A program made the position numbers and the translations under genes. A stretch of 64,000 bases of DNA from Pocillopora verrucosa (taxonomy: Eukaryota > Cnidaria > Anthozoa > Scleractinia > Pocilloporidae), in NCBI RefSeq assembly GCF_036669915.1, contig NC_089323.1:18945127-19009126 (forward strand), written 5' to 3'. The notes under the pieces are model-generated. The model was not told where the DNA came from. It saw only the letters and a list, made by a program, of their open reading frames with translations, and ran no database searches. This document shows, one piece after another, positions 45,021 to 57,000 of this stretch (within the stretch, counting starts at the first letter, position 1; the number at the start of each line of letters is the position of its first letter).

Positions 45021-45548
45021 TATAGGTGCGGTAAGGCCATGTGACAAACGTCCTTGATGTTCAAGTCACTGCCGCCTCACCATCTCCACTCCTCAAACTT
45101 GATCTTCTCTTCTAGAATTAAACTCCAGTTTTCTAATTAGCGGGTGCTGAATCAGCTGTTGTTTCACACGCATTCGTAATTCAGGTGTCATTTTATAAAA
45201 AAAAGAAATCCACTCAATTAGTTTATGGGACTAAACGAAATTTTTATTAATTGAACGCGTCTCAAAAAACGACACATCCCTTTTCATTTGATATCGTGAT
45301 CTGTCAACACCAATATTTTTCTCTAGCAGATTACAGTAATAGATAACATGATTACAGCATCAATTTCTTGCCAGAGGGTCTTTTTGTTTTTCATCTACAG
45401 GTATCATCATTTTAATGTTTCATAGTCCATGCAAGCAGTGCTTGTGTTTTTATTATCACTGATCATGCAGTTTACGGAGCGCCCGAAAAATGGCATAGCT
45501 GGGTTTTGATAAGTTTCGGCTGAATTCCTATTTCGGTTCATTAACCAG

Positions 45549-45758
45549 TTAACTCATAAGGCTTAGTGACTGGCTTCTAATTTATCCTTACAGCATCACC
45601 CTGAAATCAAATGTATAGGTCCGCCTAATAATAAGGAAACGATCACCAATATAGGAAGCTCCTGATTGTCAAACAAATTCTCCTTGTAATTACTAGAAGA
45701 AAGGTAAAGAGAACAGTTTGGAGAATATAAATACCAATGTTATAATGTAAAAGGTTAA
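45549..45758. repeat. TTAACCC-type MITE copy
   Basis: Complete-looking copy beginning TTAACTCATAAGGC and ending AATGTAAAAGGTTAA, with AAACGATCACCAATATAGG, AACAAATTCTCCTTGTAA and GAACAGTTTGGAGAATATAA in family order. Confidence 0.7.
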
Positions 45759-45965
45759 ATAAAGACACAACCAAAATAATGAGAACGAAAGGAAAGACTT
45801 CCTCTGCTACAAGAATGTGCTCTCGTAAACTTTTCACTTAGAATAATATTGTACTGAATCCTAATTTTCAATAGACACTTTCTAGTGAAAGTTTGTTTCT
45901 GAGTATTTGTATTACTTGACTTGACACCAAATAATTAGAGCTAAAGATACAAGAGATGTTTTGGC

Positions 45966-46175
45966 TGAAGACTGGGATCTGATTTATCTTCACAGTATCA
46001 CTTCTGCATCAAAAATTAAGGTAATAATGATGATAATAATAACAATAATATATGATAATGTGGAAATGATCGGAAACTTAAGACACTCGTGATAGTCAAG
46101 CAAATTCTCCTTGTAAGTGGCGCAGAAAACGTTTAAGGTGCAGTATTCATACGGATGTGAGGGTGTTAAGGGTTA
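45966..46175. repeat. TTAACCC-type MITE copy with internal ATA/AATAAT expansion
   Basis: Family landmarks GGAAATGATCGG, CAAGCAAATTCTCCTTGTA and TGTGAGGGTGTTAAGGG flank an AATAATAATAAC-like simple repeat at about 46027-46058. It lies just downstream of the PLPP gene 2 stop codon. Confidence 0.6.
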
Positions 46176-46230
46176 TTTAAATGATACAAAAGTATCTGGT
46201 ATTCCGTTTTCGTGAGTCCTTGCCAGTTCC

Positions 46231-49200
46231 TTAGTCCTCAGTTGAGATCTGCTTCGGCTGCTGTGGTAACAAAGTGTAAACTTTAGGCTTACGGATTCGA
46301 ATGGCGAACAACTTCAGCACCTTGAAAGTCTACGAGGAAAAGAAACATTGATACCCATGTATAAAAGCTTTTATTTTGACTCCAATGTAGGGATATGCTC
46401 ATCTTCTTACAAAGCCGATCTTCCTTTTGGGTTTCTCACATCACTAACTAATGATTGATGTACGACGATCGTTGTCGTAACATTTAAATTTAAACTGGTT
46501 TGAACATGACAAGATCGTTTGGTTTTATCAACTGAGTAGATAATGTAAATTGGCCACTGTAGGGTTTCTAAAGCTGACGTTTCAAGCTTTATCCCTGCGT
46601 CAGAGTAAATGACGAACGGCTAACGCTCGAAATATCAGCTTCGAAACTCTTCACGGTAGCCGATTTACATCACCAACTCAGTTGCTAAAACCAAATTATC
46701 TTGTTCCCCCCCCCCCCTTCTTTAGAAACTTAACTTATTACGGTTTGAACATAGTTAATGATGAAAGATTTTGGCTTGAGTTACAACTTCTCTTGAGACA
46801 AAATTACAATCTGACCAGACTGGCTAACAGAAAAATGGACAGAGAGAGAGAAAGAAAAGAACATGTAGTCAGTCAGACAGCTTGCGTCAATCAGTCAGTC
46901 AGGCAGATATTGAATCAGACATATGTCAGTCATTAAATCTGACATCTGTCAGTCATTCAATTAGTCCGACAGCAATGAGTTGACTAGACAGCAGTTAATC
47001 AGTTGGCCAAACAGACAAACACAGAAAGACAGGCTTGCCGGTTGACGGAGAGGTTGGCTATAGATACAGACGAGCAAAACGAGCGAGACTTTGATGAGAG
47101 ATAGCCTGTCTGTATGGTTGGCTAACAGAGACCAGATATATATATATATGTATATGCCGTCAGTGATAGACAACGACAGACATACGAAGTGACATGCTAG
47201 ACAGACATAAAACGATAAAGGAAGAAGGAAATACTGATAGACTGTTGAAAGAGACAGACAGACAGAAAGTCAAAAGAGCGACAGACGACAGTCATTAAAA
47301 AGGCGTTTCACTTAATTTGATATGCCACGGTTCTGAAATATCTTGATTTCTTGTGATCTGTAAAGGGAAACTCACCATAAGCCAGGCAATGATGGCTCCA
47401 AGCACGAAACCAGCAACAACATCACTCAAGAAATGAGCATTTTCAGCGATTCGGCTCAGTCCCAGGAAGAGCGCGAGAGACACGACCACGACCTGGAGCA
47501 ATGGCTTAATCAGCTTCGTTTCTGTCTTCACAGCTGACTGGATATAAAACTACATACGAAAAAAAGAAAAATGTCCTGTTACTCTAGTGTCACGAGAGAA
47601 CCAAGACACCTTAGGATTTTTTTCACTGCCAAGAGTCTTTGTACGCTCCATTGTTTACTTGCCAGCTTGTTTGGCACCTCTTCTCTCCCTTTTCATCGTC
47701 AATACAGTCTTAAGTTCTATCCACCATCAATAGTTTAAGTGAACGCACGACTTTGCTTGGAGGGAGGGAGAGAAGTTTATAAATTTAATAAAAACTTTTG
47801 AAAACAAGACTTTGTAGACGAACCGGTATGCCGAGAATTTTTCTCTCCTCAATGTTGTTGTGTGAATGAAGAAACTTCCTCGAAAATACCGCTAAGATTC
47901 CCGGCGGGGAACCCTAATGGGGTGCGGGGGAACCTTGAGGGATATCGGTGAGGTAACGATGGTATACCGGGTGCGAACCCGGTGGGAAAGTCTTTTCCTA
48001 AGCTACTCATGTAGAACGGGGAAATAAAACAAGAGCGGAGGGAATCATTTGAGACTGAGCGGACATGCACACTTACCGCAAGATACAACATGGCATACAT
48101 GGTCAAAGAAGATTGGCCGGATGGGAAAGACATCCTGTGAAATAAATATTTATTAAAAACAGTGATACTGTTACCATTTTTTCAATGAGTAAGACTCGGT
48201 AACTGGCGTTTTCCCGAGCATTAGGCATTTTTTATCTCAAATTTTACTCTAGCGCCTGGCGTACTTCCTTGTATTCTGATCGGTAATTGGTTCCTGGTGG
48301 TGCCCCCCCCATACTTTCTTGTCTTCTGATTGGTTAATGTGACTGTGCAGGGTGATTGGAGTTGTGTCTGACGTTCAACAAGGGATCATGTATGAAAGGG
48401 AAAATCTGATCCAAAACCAACAGTCAAAACACTTAGATGTATCTCTTTTCAGTTAATTTTTTTTCATATGTCTACTACTACTCAAATAGTTCGAGAATCT
48501 GTTTAGCGTAATCTTACGTCGTTATTCGATAACGCATTTGTAAAGTTAAAATCAATTTGCAAACTATTTCTCAGATATTAGTAACGTGCTTTCTAGTTAA
48601 TCATACTGAGTTACATTTTAGAACATTTGTTCTGACAAGCTCATATCAGCCTCTTGTCTTACCTGGCCATTTTGACGTTATACTCGTCCCCAGTGCACAT
48701 CCCATCAGAGATGTATCCCTGCTGACAATCACTTTGAGTCAAGTTGGCCCGGCACACATCCCTGAAGTTGGGTCTAAGCCGACCCACACTTATCTTGGCG
48801 AGGTCGGTGATGATTTCATTCAGAAATCCGCCAAACACGAAGACAAATATCAAGGCAATCGTGCTGAAAATAAAAAATACCAAAAGAAGATTAGATCTGA
48901 ATTCGGACTATGTAAGTAAGAACTTCAATAGAGTGTCAAAAGTGATCTGGAATTGTATCGGTGTTCAGTGCCCCCTTAACCCTTTCCAACCTAATATCAG
49001 TTTGCACATTCTCGAACTGCTCTCCATACATTTCCTAATGTGCTGACAAGAAGAATTTGTTTAACAATCAAGAGCTTCTTTAGTTTGTGATCATTTCCTT
49101 TACTCTCATTACCGTAACATGTGATTTGGGGGTAATAGGTAACAAATATATAGGAAACAGTTCGGAAAATATGCATACTGATATTCAAGTGTAAGGGGTT

Positions 49201-51540
49201 AAGTTTCTAGGGAGAGTGTTTCAAGTTGTTATTGGACCTTTTACCTGACAATCCAGGGCTTTATGGTGATTGGCCCAAAGGATTCTTCCTCCTCTTCATC
49301 TATTTCTCCTGATCGTTTCCAGTTGTTACAGGACTCAACTATCAGAATCTGTGAGCGTTGGATGAAAACATTGCACTTTGGTTATTTAATGATCAGTCAG
49401 TCAATCTGGCAGAACAAGCGCCTTAGTTAAAGATGGGATCCTCTCATTCGTATAAGAGATCAGTATTTATATTAATTCCACGAGTATGTCCAAATTTTCA
49501 GCTTCTTCCTTCTCTTTTCTGACTTCCTTTCTACACATTCCCAGGTCCGCCTCGCTAATTTATTTATTTCCCACAAATTAATAATTCATATTTGGAGGAA
49601 GGGCAAGTTTAACATAGATTTCTTTTGATCAGGAATTTTATAAGTAAGATCTTAAAGCTAGAATATCTAGGGGATAAGGTGAGATCACAGGGTAACGTGT
49701 TCCAAACCTTGGGACCTTAGTGACCTTTTTATTCCGTTTTCTAAAATAATTTCCATTCCTCAACGTCTTTCTGGCCTCACCTCCCACCCCTCCCACCCCT
49801 TCTACCCTTCCAATCCCTCCAGCCCCTCTCACCCCTCCACCTTTCCCAAATCGGATAATGTGGCGGGGAAATGGTGATAAGATAATTCTTGTGACTCTTG
49901 CATTTTGACGTTCAAAATGCAAAAGATTTCTAAGTTGTGATGAATAGGGCTCGCTAAAACGTAGCTGGCGTCAGTACTCTGTCAACACACCTTGGTGAAA
50001 TGTTCACTGATTGAAAACGCATTTGTCACAATACTGCTTGATGAGTTCCTGAGATCTCCTTCCTTCGAAAATATTCCGTAAACAATTGTGGTATTTGTGT
50101 ATTCGCTCCCTGATTACTTGCGGGGAGACCAAATGCCCACTAAAATCAATTAAGCCTTCTTTTAACAAAGGGAACAATAGAATCGCTGAGTTGTTGTAGG
50201 ATGACTTTTTAGTTCTTGTTAAAAACTTCGCGGTCATTAGATCGACCTCAATACGGCAAATCAAGGAACTGAATTAGGTACTCCTAAACTTGCTTCACAT
50301 CTCATCAACATAGATGAGTATCTTGAAATGAGCAACTAAACATTACAGGGACACTGAGGTCTACCTCGTCGGCATGCTTTGAAGAACAAGGCTATGACGC
50401 CATAGGATTAACAGTGATTTAATGAGATGTAAATGAGTTGCCTTGTATTCTGTAGTTTTACCCAAAATTCAAGCTCAAAACAACGAGGAAATCAACGAAA
50501 TTCGAATCATCCCTGTGGCAGTAGAATGTCGAATTCGTAGAGGTTTAGAGCGCTTAAGTTTTAGAATTAGATACTTCAATTTTGGTTGACTAATTTTAAA
50601 CAAAACAGAAAATAATTTGCATTCCTATCCTTCTGGAAGTGAACTTACCAGAGAAAGACCTCAGCTGATCGACTTTTAGAATCTATGATCTTGTTCGGGA
50701 AAGACGGAAATATTTGGTAAATTTGACTGCCGGTGATGGCTACTATATCCCACGTTTGATGGATGGGTTTTTTGGGCTATGATGATTAGCGCGATCTGTG
50801 GCATTGTTAGTCCTGCTGTTCTTTTTGTAGTTTTGAGTTCTAGGTAAAAAACGAAAATTCAAGTCTAAAGACGCCATTTTCTGGCAGTCATTGCTTCTGG
50901 TTATAAAGAAAGAAAGCTTTAGAACGATAGTGACAAAACTCTGCAGTACCTTTCAGGATGCTGCAAAGTGTTTTCAGCTCATGGTCATGAAGCATAGTGA
51001 GAGAGATCTTCCCAATGGAATTCTTTGTTAACAACGCTTAATCTTTGATTATGATCCAAGAGAAGAAGAGAGAAATGTTGTCGGAAATGAACGACTTTCT
51101 GTGAGATTAACCTAAAGGTTTTAACTTTAGATCTTTGGTAATTAAGACTGAAAATAAAACCCACAATTTTCAAATAGCTTCGGGGTCAAAACAAAGAATT
51201 ACCATTGATAAAATTTTCCTCTAAATGCACAAATTCGATTGGACCGTCTTTCTGTGTAGCTTTCCTTGGTTTTATCACTTCTAATGGAATTAGTACTAGA
51301 TTTACTCACCACAACTATGGGAACAATATAAACCAGCGCACAGAGACCTGCGTAGTCCATCCAAGGTTCCTTAAATGGCAGCTGAATACTTTTGTCCTCA
51401 CAGAAGAATCCCTGTTTAATCGGGTATAGCTTATCAGTTGTACCATACACCAAAGTCTTCGTCACCAAATAATCAATTAGTACTAGAATAAAACATAAGA
51501 AATCAAAGGCGACATTGATGGTTTTAGAGTCACGAGCCAT
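46231..51540 (-). CDS. phospholipid phosphatase-like (PAP2/LPP family) gene 2, C2 histidine lost
   Basis: Exons: 51540-51310, 49348-49245, 48863-48663, 48134-48077, 47549-47376 and 46329-46231; 288 residues, phases consistent, introns GT-AG. The start reads MARDSKTINVAFD. Family features: KQGFFCEDKSIQLPF after the first membrane segment, C1 as KISVGRLRP, and C3 as SRIAENAHFLSD. The C2 motif is PSGQ: the conserved histidine of PSGH, which acts as general acid in this superfamily, is glutamine. C1 and C3 look normal. Known LPP enzymes dephosphorylate lipid phosphates at the membrane; with this change the protein may be a binding or regulatory relative, as proposed for the vertebrate PLPPR group, which also lacks catalytic residues. 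Exon 2 encodes an acidic loop (GEIDEEEESFG). Inactivity is inference. Confidence 0.9.
46518..46700. repeat. palindromic element with opposed hammerhead-like cores (copy 2)
   Basis: Ends TTGGTTTTATCAACTGAG and CTCAGTTGCTAAAACCAA. Inside are AAGCTGACGTTTCAAGC and ATGACGAACGGCTAACGCTC followed by GAAATATCAGC, so at least one core is mutated. It lies in the last intron of PLPP gene 2. Confidence 0.6.
46840..47290. repeat. degenerate CAGT/CAGA simple-sequence region
   Basis: An imperfect satellite of CAGTCAGTCAGACAGA-like tetranucleotides about 450 bp long, with a (TA)n tract at about 47136-47150. It lies in the last intron of PLPP gene 2, directly beside exon 5. The open frames over it are low-complexity. 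Confidence 0.75.
48976..49202. repeat. TTAACCC-type MITE copy in PLPP gene 2 intron
   Basis: Starts TTAACCCTTTCCAACC and ends AAGTGTAAGGGGTTAA, with AAGAATTTGTTTAACAATCA, GTGATCATTTCCTTTACTC and, in the second half, inverted landmarks (GGAAACAGTTCGGAAAATAT). Like the copy at 1621-1906 it therefore has partial foldback structure. Confidence 0.7.
49740..49850. repeat. pyrimidine-rich low-complexity tract
   Basis: CCTCCCACCCCT-type repeats on the plus strand in intron 1 of PLPP gene 2. The glycine-rich ORF on the opposite strand (49922-49638) is an artefact of this composition. Confidence 0.6.
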
Positions 51541-51734
51541 CTTAGTTTGTGAACGAGATCGATACGCAAGGTTAACCCTTTCGCTGAATTACTCAGACTT
51601 TCGCATTTGGATTATCTCCAAGCGTGTAATATGCAAATAACTGCACCCTTAATGCATCACTGCTTTTCAATAGGAATGCGCTGAGTATAAAGAGGGTAAG
51701 TTTCGAGAGAAACCGTGGCGCTGAGTGGGGAGCA

Positions 51735-51940
51735 TTACAAGTTAATTCATCTTAATCAGCTGAGTTGATAAAGTGAATTGGCACCGAAAAGATTTTATAA
51801 AGCTGAAGTTGAAACTTTAGCCTTTCGTCAGGGCGAAAGACGAGGAGCTCTGAAAAGGGCTGACGCTCGAAACGCTTTAGAAGCTGTTCACGATAGCAAG
51901 TTCACACTTCTCACTTAGTTGATATAATCAAATTATCTTG
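51735..51940. repeat. palindromic element with opposed hammerhead-like cores (copy 3)
   Basis: Contains CAGCTGAGTTGATAAAGTG and CTTAGTTGATATAATC near the ends; CTGACGCTCGAAACG and, inverted, GAAGTTGAAACTTTAGCC with TTTCGTCAG inside. It ends AATCAAATTATCTTG, as copy 2 does (ACCAAATTATCTTG). More degraded than copy 1. Confidence 0.55.
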
Positions 51941-52844
51941 CAGTGAGTATAGCTGTTCTCTATGACGGCAGAGAATCGCCGTGCCTTTTAAGAACTTCTT
52001 TAAAAGCTGTTAACAACAGTTTTTTTTCAATGCTGCGATGAATAATCTATTTAATAGTAACTGATAATACAGAACTCTTAGTTATTTGCGAGCCGCTTAG
52101 CTCAACAACTGACCATAATAACAAATAGATCATGAACCGAGACCCGTATCTTTTCATTTCAAGGGTTCGAATTTAAGCTGGTCATCTGAACTCTCTTAAA
52201 GGAATTTTCGTAAAGTAATCCCTTGTTAAGCTCACGAAGACAAGAAGATTAATTGATTTAGACAATCATGCAAATTGGAGTTTATTTATCAAGTTTAGGT
52301 GGCTTTGAATTCGTTCGTCTCTAATATCGAAACAAAACCACAAGTGTAGGAACATCCCAGTAAAAACATTAAACATGTGTGATCATTTGTCCATAATTGC
52401 GTCTCACTTTTATTATATTTGCATTCAATTAACCGTCAAGGAGAACTAAGAATTATCGTCCCTCTTCTCCAAAACGTTAAAAAAAAATTCTTTAAAAGTA
52501 CAAGCGACTGATTTGGAAAATACCCCTAAAAAACTCACAGCAATCCAAAAGTTGTCGTACTGTCACATCAATTGTTGGTTTTGTTGGTAGCTAACCCACT
52601 TAAAGTTGCTTGATTTTCACTAGACAATCCACAAAGAGGTGCAATTAACCAATGTATGTGGAAACAGCCATCAAGATGAGACATTTTAAACTACCATTTG
52701 CCAACTTGGGCAAATGCATGTCAAATAACAATCCTCTAGATAGAAAACGCAATATATTGCAATTTTAACTATTAAATACCCAAACGAGTGGTTCACCAAG
52801 TTGCAAAAGTGCAGATTTGGATTCAACAACAATTCAATAAATTT

Positions 52845-53041
52845 AACAATTGGTTCATACGTCAGCGTGCGTTCATCGAGATATGTTGCACGCGGGAAGT
52901 TTGGAGAGCACAAAAGATGCGTAAGAGTTGCTCGAGGCGTAGCCGAGAGCAACTCTAGCTTCTTGAGTGCTTTCTAAACTTCCCAAGTGCTTCATATCTC
53001 AATAAACGCACAGCTGACGTATGAACCAATTGTTTTATAAC
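52845..53041. mobile_element. palindromic MITE with nested central hairpin
   Basis: The left end CAATTGGTTCATACGTCAGC is matched by the right end GCTGACGTATGAACCAATTG, with further arm matches (GAGATATG/CATATCTC, GGGAAGTTTGG/CTAAACTTCCC). The centre AGAGTTGCTC-GAGGCGTAGCCGA-GAGCAACTCT is itself a perfect 10-bp hairpin stem. No coding content; a typical non-autonomous element. Confidence 0.8.
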
Positions 53042-54031
53042 ATTTTCAACCCGATGAAAATTTTTTTCTCGAGGGATTTGTTTGCTAATTTCGTGAGCGT
53101 GCACAATATAGGAACATGAAGCACGCTCGCGTAATTGAATTTGATTAGACAAATTTACTAGCTATGTTATTAAATTTATTAATATATAGTCTAAATGTGT
53201 TGAAACAAAATGAGTTCAACAAGCTAATTTACTTATATAGTCATGTTGAAATACTATATATGGCCGACTTATCAGTGACCCATCGTCAACCAGTCAGCTA
53301 CCCCTAATTGCAATGTTTGTAGCATTATTGCACGCATAACAGAACAATGTTTACACTTAATTTCTCCACTGCTCAAAATGCTCACAAACAACCAAAAAAA
53401 ACCTCCCATAACAATAATTTAATATAATTTAAAATACTTTCCATCTGCATGATAACTTCTTGCTGCTCATGGATGATCAATTGAAGTTTCATTTCCAATA
53501 TTACCATTATTAAGAAATCTATGCACCCTGCTGTGGATTTCATAATAGAAATTTTTTGGAAATTTTAAATCTTCTCCTTGAGCATTCCTTTAAGTTTCAC
53601 TTCTCTTAATTAATTTTTTTACACTAAGCTACAATTTCTAAAATACTTTTGTCAATATACTTCTTGCTATATAAAACCTTTCAAATATTCATGGGAAATT
53701 TCATCAAAAAGTTAAAATCTGTCTTTCACAGCCTCTACATTTGTGTGCTGGATGTTGCTTGAATATCTAAAGAGTTATCAGGTGAATCATATCTTGTTTT
53801 AAATTCCCCTAAAAAATTAGACATACACCTCCTAGAGTTCTTTTGCCATAGAGACATGCCAATCACAACACTACTTCTTTAGAGTTAAACTTGAAGATGT
53901 ATGCTTTCATATACCTCTAAGCTTAGAATGGGTATTGATTTGTGGGAGAAGCATCCCAGCGTAGAGTATAACCCTATAATTTAGGCAGATGCTTTCTGTA
54001 AACGATCCAGTTGTTGACATACAACGTGAAG

Positions 54032-57000
54032 CTACAGTGGAAATTGATTGTCACCATTCAGATCTGCTCTCTCCTCACTGTTGTTCACAGGGTTTCTTGA
54101 TACAAAGTCAACTTCATCAGTAGGGTAACACTTGGGGCAGGGAGGAGAGGAAAACAGCCTCAGTGATCGGAACATCTGGAAAAAAAGGCAACAAATCATA
54201 CATATATTAATATTTGCAGACTGCACAGGAGCTAGGAAGCCTGTAATTCTAGAATTCATCCCAATTTCCAAAGCATGAACTGATTTTGAGTAAGTAAAAT
54301 GCTGACCTGTTGCAGGTCAAATGAAAAAGATTTCCAGATTTCCTTCTGGAAATTAACAAGTGGGGACTGAAGTAAGAATTTATGCTCAGATGTTGCGATT
54401 GGACACTTACTATAAAGAAAGCCACTAGGGTACCAAGAAACATGCCAACCAACACATCTCCCCAATGGTGCCAGTAGTCAAATATACGAGACAGTGAACA
54501 CAGCAGTCCCAGTGACAGGAAGGCCACTTGCAAAAAGGGTTTCACCAAGTTGGTTTGTTTTGTTGGCATTGATGATTCTAGATACAGCTGTATATAAAAA
54601 AATAACTGATTCGTGACAAATTACCAGCAGAGTCGAGGGTACCCCAGTAACTATACTTAAATAAGAGATTTCAAATGTAAGGTTGGAAAATTATAAAAAA
54701 ACTTTTACCCGCCAAATCTTATGCACTTTAGGAAGGAAGCTTTCTGTATATTTTGGAAACCCATTTATGTTTTTAGGAATTCTTTTAATAACTAAGGATA
54801 CTCCTAAACAAGTCTTAAGTGTGAGATTATGAGCATTACCAATATGGGTACAACATTATTCTAAGATAAATGTCACTTCCACCTGCAGAGCCTGTGATGT
54901 TCTAGGTCTGGTATCAGGTTACTTGGTTGACTAGTGACAGAAACAAAACAATACTTACTGCCAAAAATACCATACAATAAGTTGAAAATGAGGCATGACC
55001 TGAAGGGAAAGACATTCTGAAAGGTAAAACAATTAATACAGCAAGGGGATTAGTTAGGAAAAGTAACATTAGAAACAGAGCTACCAATGAGCTAAACTAG
55101 TTTATACTCAAAGTTGGAGAAAGGCATTATGACATTATAGTTGTTTTCTCAAAAATAAAACCCATTGACTCTAACCAGTGTTAGTCAGTTATAAAAATCA
55201 AGGGGGAAGAGCAATGACTTGACATAATTCTTTAGAAAATGTTGTTGTATTGCATGACAACTATAGTATTTACCTTGCATCCAAAACATCTACAGGATCT
55301 CCTGTGCATATGTCCTCTGTAATAAAGCCTTGACTACAGTTAAGTAGAGTTGCATTGGGTTTGCATATTGCAATGAAGTATGGTCGCAATCTTCCAACAG
55401 TCACTTTACCCATGTCAGTGAACAGGTTTGTAATAAGTGCACCAAAACCAAACATGAAAAGAAGAAAGAATGTTCTGTAAAATAACCAGAGAAGCAAAAA
55501 TTAAACCTGATTAAAACATATTAAATTTTTGTATAGTTACATTATTTAAATTATTAACCCTTTGCACGTTAATGTCAGCATTCATATTCTCTATACTCTA
55601 TTCTATGCATTTTCTTTGAAACTGATGAGGAGAATTCATTCAACAATCAATGCTTATTAGACTGGCGATCATTTCCTTTAATTTCATAATCTTAATGAAT
55701 GATTCCACAGTAGAACTGTGAGGAGAAATTAAGCAATGGTCAATCTTTGGGATCAGAGGGTTAAAAATAGAGAAGTGACTCAAAACCAACTGTCAATAAC
55801 AATGTCCTCTCAGTCAAGCCTATAATAAACATGCATAGCAGACTGGTTATATTTGTATATTTCATATATTATGATCCAGAAATTTTCAAAATGGAAAAAA
55901 AAAAAAAACCATCCAATATGGTAATAAATGATTGCAGGTAAAATATAGTTGAATAATGAAAGCGAAAAAGGTATATTATTACAGAAAAATCTAGCTTGTA
56001 CTAAGGTTTATAGAAGGGTCAAAGACCCTCTGCAAGATAGACCACCTTCCAAAAATATCCCTCTTTTTATAAAAATAAGATCTAGAAAGTTACAGAAGTT
56101 ATATAACCTAATAACAAGTGAGGGAGGCAATTATCCAACAGACTCTGATTGGGGGCTGTTGAGTACAGGTTGTACTTGTTAATTCTCTTAGGTGTTGGAT
56201 CCAAAAATTGGCTTGTCTATTTAAGGAGATCTTTGCTCTTGACCTTTCCTTAATAAGTGCTGTTAGTTCTTATGGTGGACTAGAAGAGGATTTAACATGA
56301 TAAAAGTGATCATATCTATAAGATAGATAGTCTTGGGGGCCAAGTAAGAGCTATAAATCACCTTCTTTGCCATGCTGTTGGTGTGCATATCAATGGTCCA
56401 CATTTGATGTTGAATTTGCCAACTTTAAGCTGCTGTTTTCTTCTTTTAGATTTAGCATTCACTGCTTCACACAGAATAATCTTAGTGAAAATAAAATGTA
56501 AGATACTTATTGCTCAAACAATGAACTGAAATGAGACGACAAAGGGTGTTTCATGCTTCACTGCATCTGTCGTTATGTTGTTCAAAGGAGTATCAATACT
56601 TTATTGGGCGAGTAATATCTGTGTGAAAACACCTCTGCATTTCTTCTTCAGGGCTTGGCAGGAAATAAGGGAATGCTTCAACACAGGAGTTTAATCGTGA
56701 CTGCTGTTAAATAGAGTGAAAGTTACAAATTCAAATGGATCAAAATGGCACAAACTCAAACGTTTGTGTTAGTAGGAATAAGTCTGACAATGAAAAGTCG
56801 ATATTGGCTCGTTCCGGCAAATTAGAAATACATATTCTATTTTCACGCCTCTGCCGATAAAAGAAATCAGTTGCGCAATTCATTAAAGTTTGGTAACATC
56901 GAAAGTGATTAGGTTTTTTTTTAAGTATCGAAGATAGGCAATGGATAAAGAAGTTGTCACAGTTCAAACGGCTAGAACGTGATTGGGTAAAGCGTTCACT

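Larger units (their letters stand above)
40457..46230. other. gene-free repeat-rich region upstream of hexokinase
   Basis: No supported gene. A plus-strand ORF of 122 codons (40662-41030) has no recognisable features. The stretch contains copies 2 and 3 of the ~500-bp repeat, two MITE copies (45549-45758 and 45966-46175), a possible SINE (44945-45020) and a poly-A stretch near 44918-44942. The hexokinase promoter should lie just above 40456 but shows no clear element. Confidence 0.5.
51541..54031. other. gene-free spacer between PLPP genes 2 and 3
   Basis: Presumed PLPP gene 2 promoter at the left end and PLPP gene 3 3' untranslated sequence at the right end. It contains a hammerhead-like palindrome (51735-51940) and a small palindromic MITE (52845-53041); the rest is AT-rich with no credible gene. 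Confidence 0.5.

Noticed and set aside
46840..47290. CRISPR-like repeat array
   Set aside because: The CAGTCAGA repeats have no regular spacers, and the genome is eukaryotic; it is simple-sequence DNA.
49638..49922. Glycine-rich ORF in PLPP gene 2 intron 1
   Set aside because: Arises from a CCTCCCACC low-complexity tract.
50004..50264. 86-codon ORF in PLPP gene 2 intron 1
   Set aside because: Protein-like in composition but without ATG context, splice sites or recognisable family; it may be an old transposon fragment.
56633..56703. Candidate second exon of PLPP gene 3
   Set aside because: It has the right phase (71 nt, AG...GT) and a Val-Glu, but lacks the hydrophobic run that follows exon 1 in the sister genes and may be repeat-derived. 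Left unresolved.
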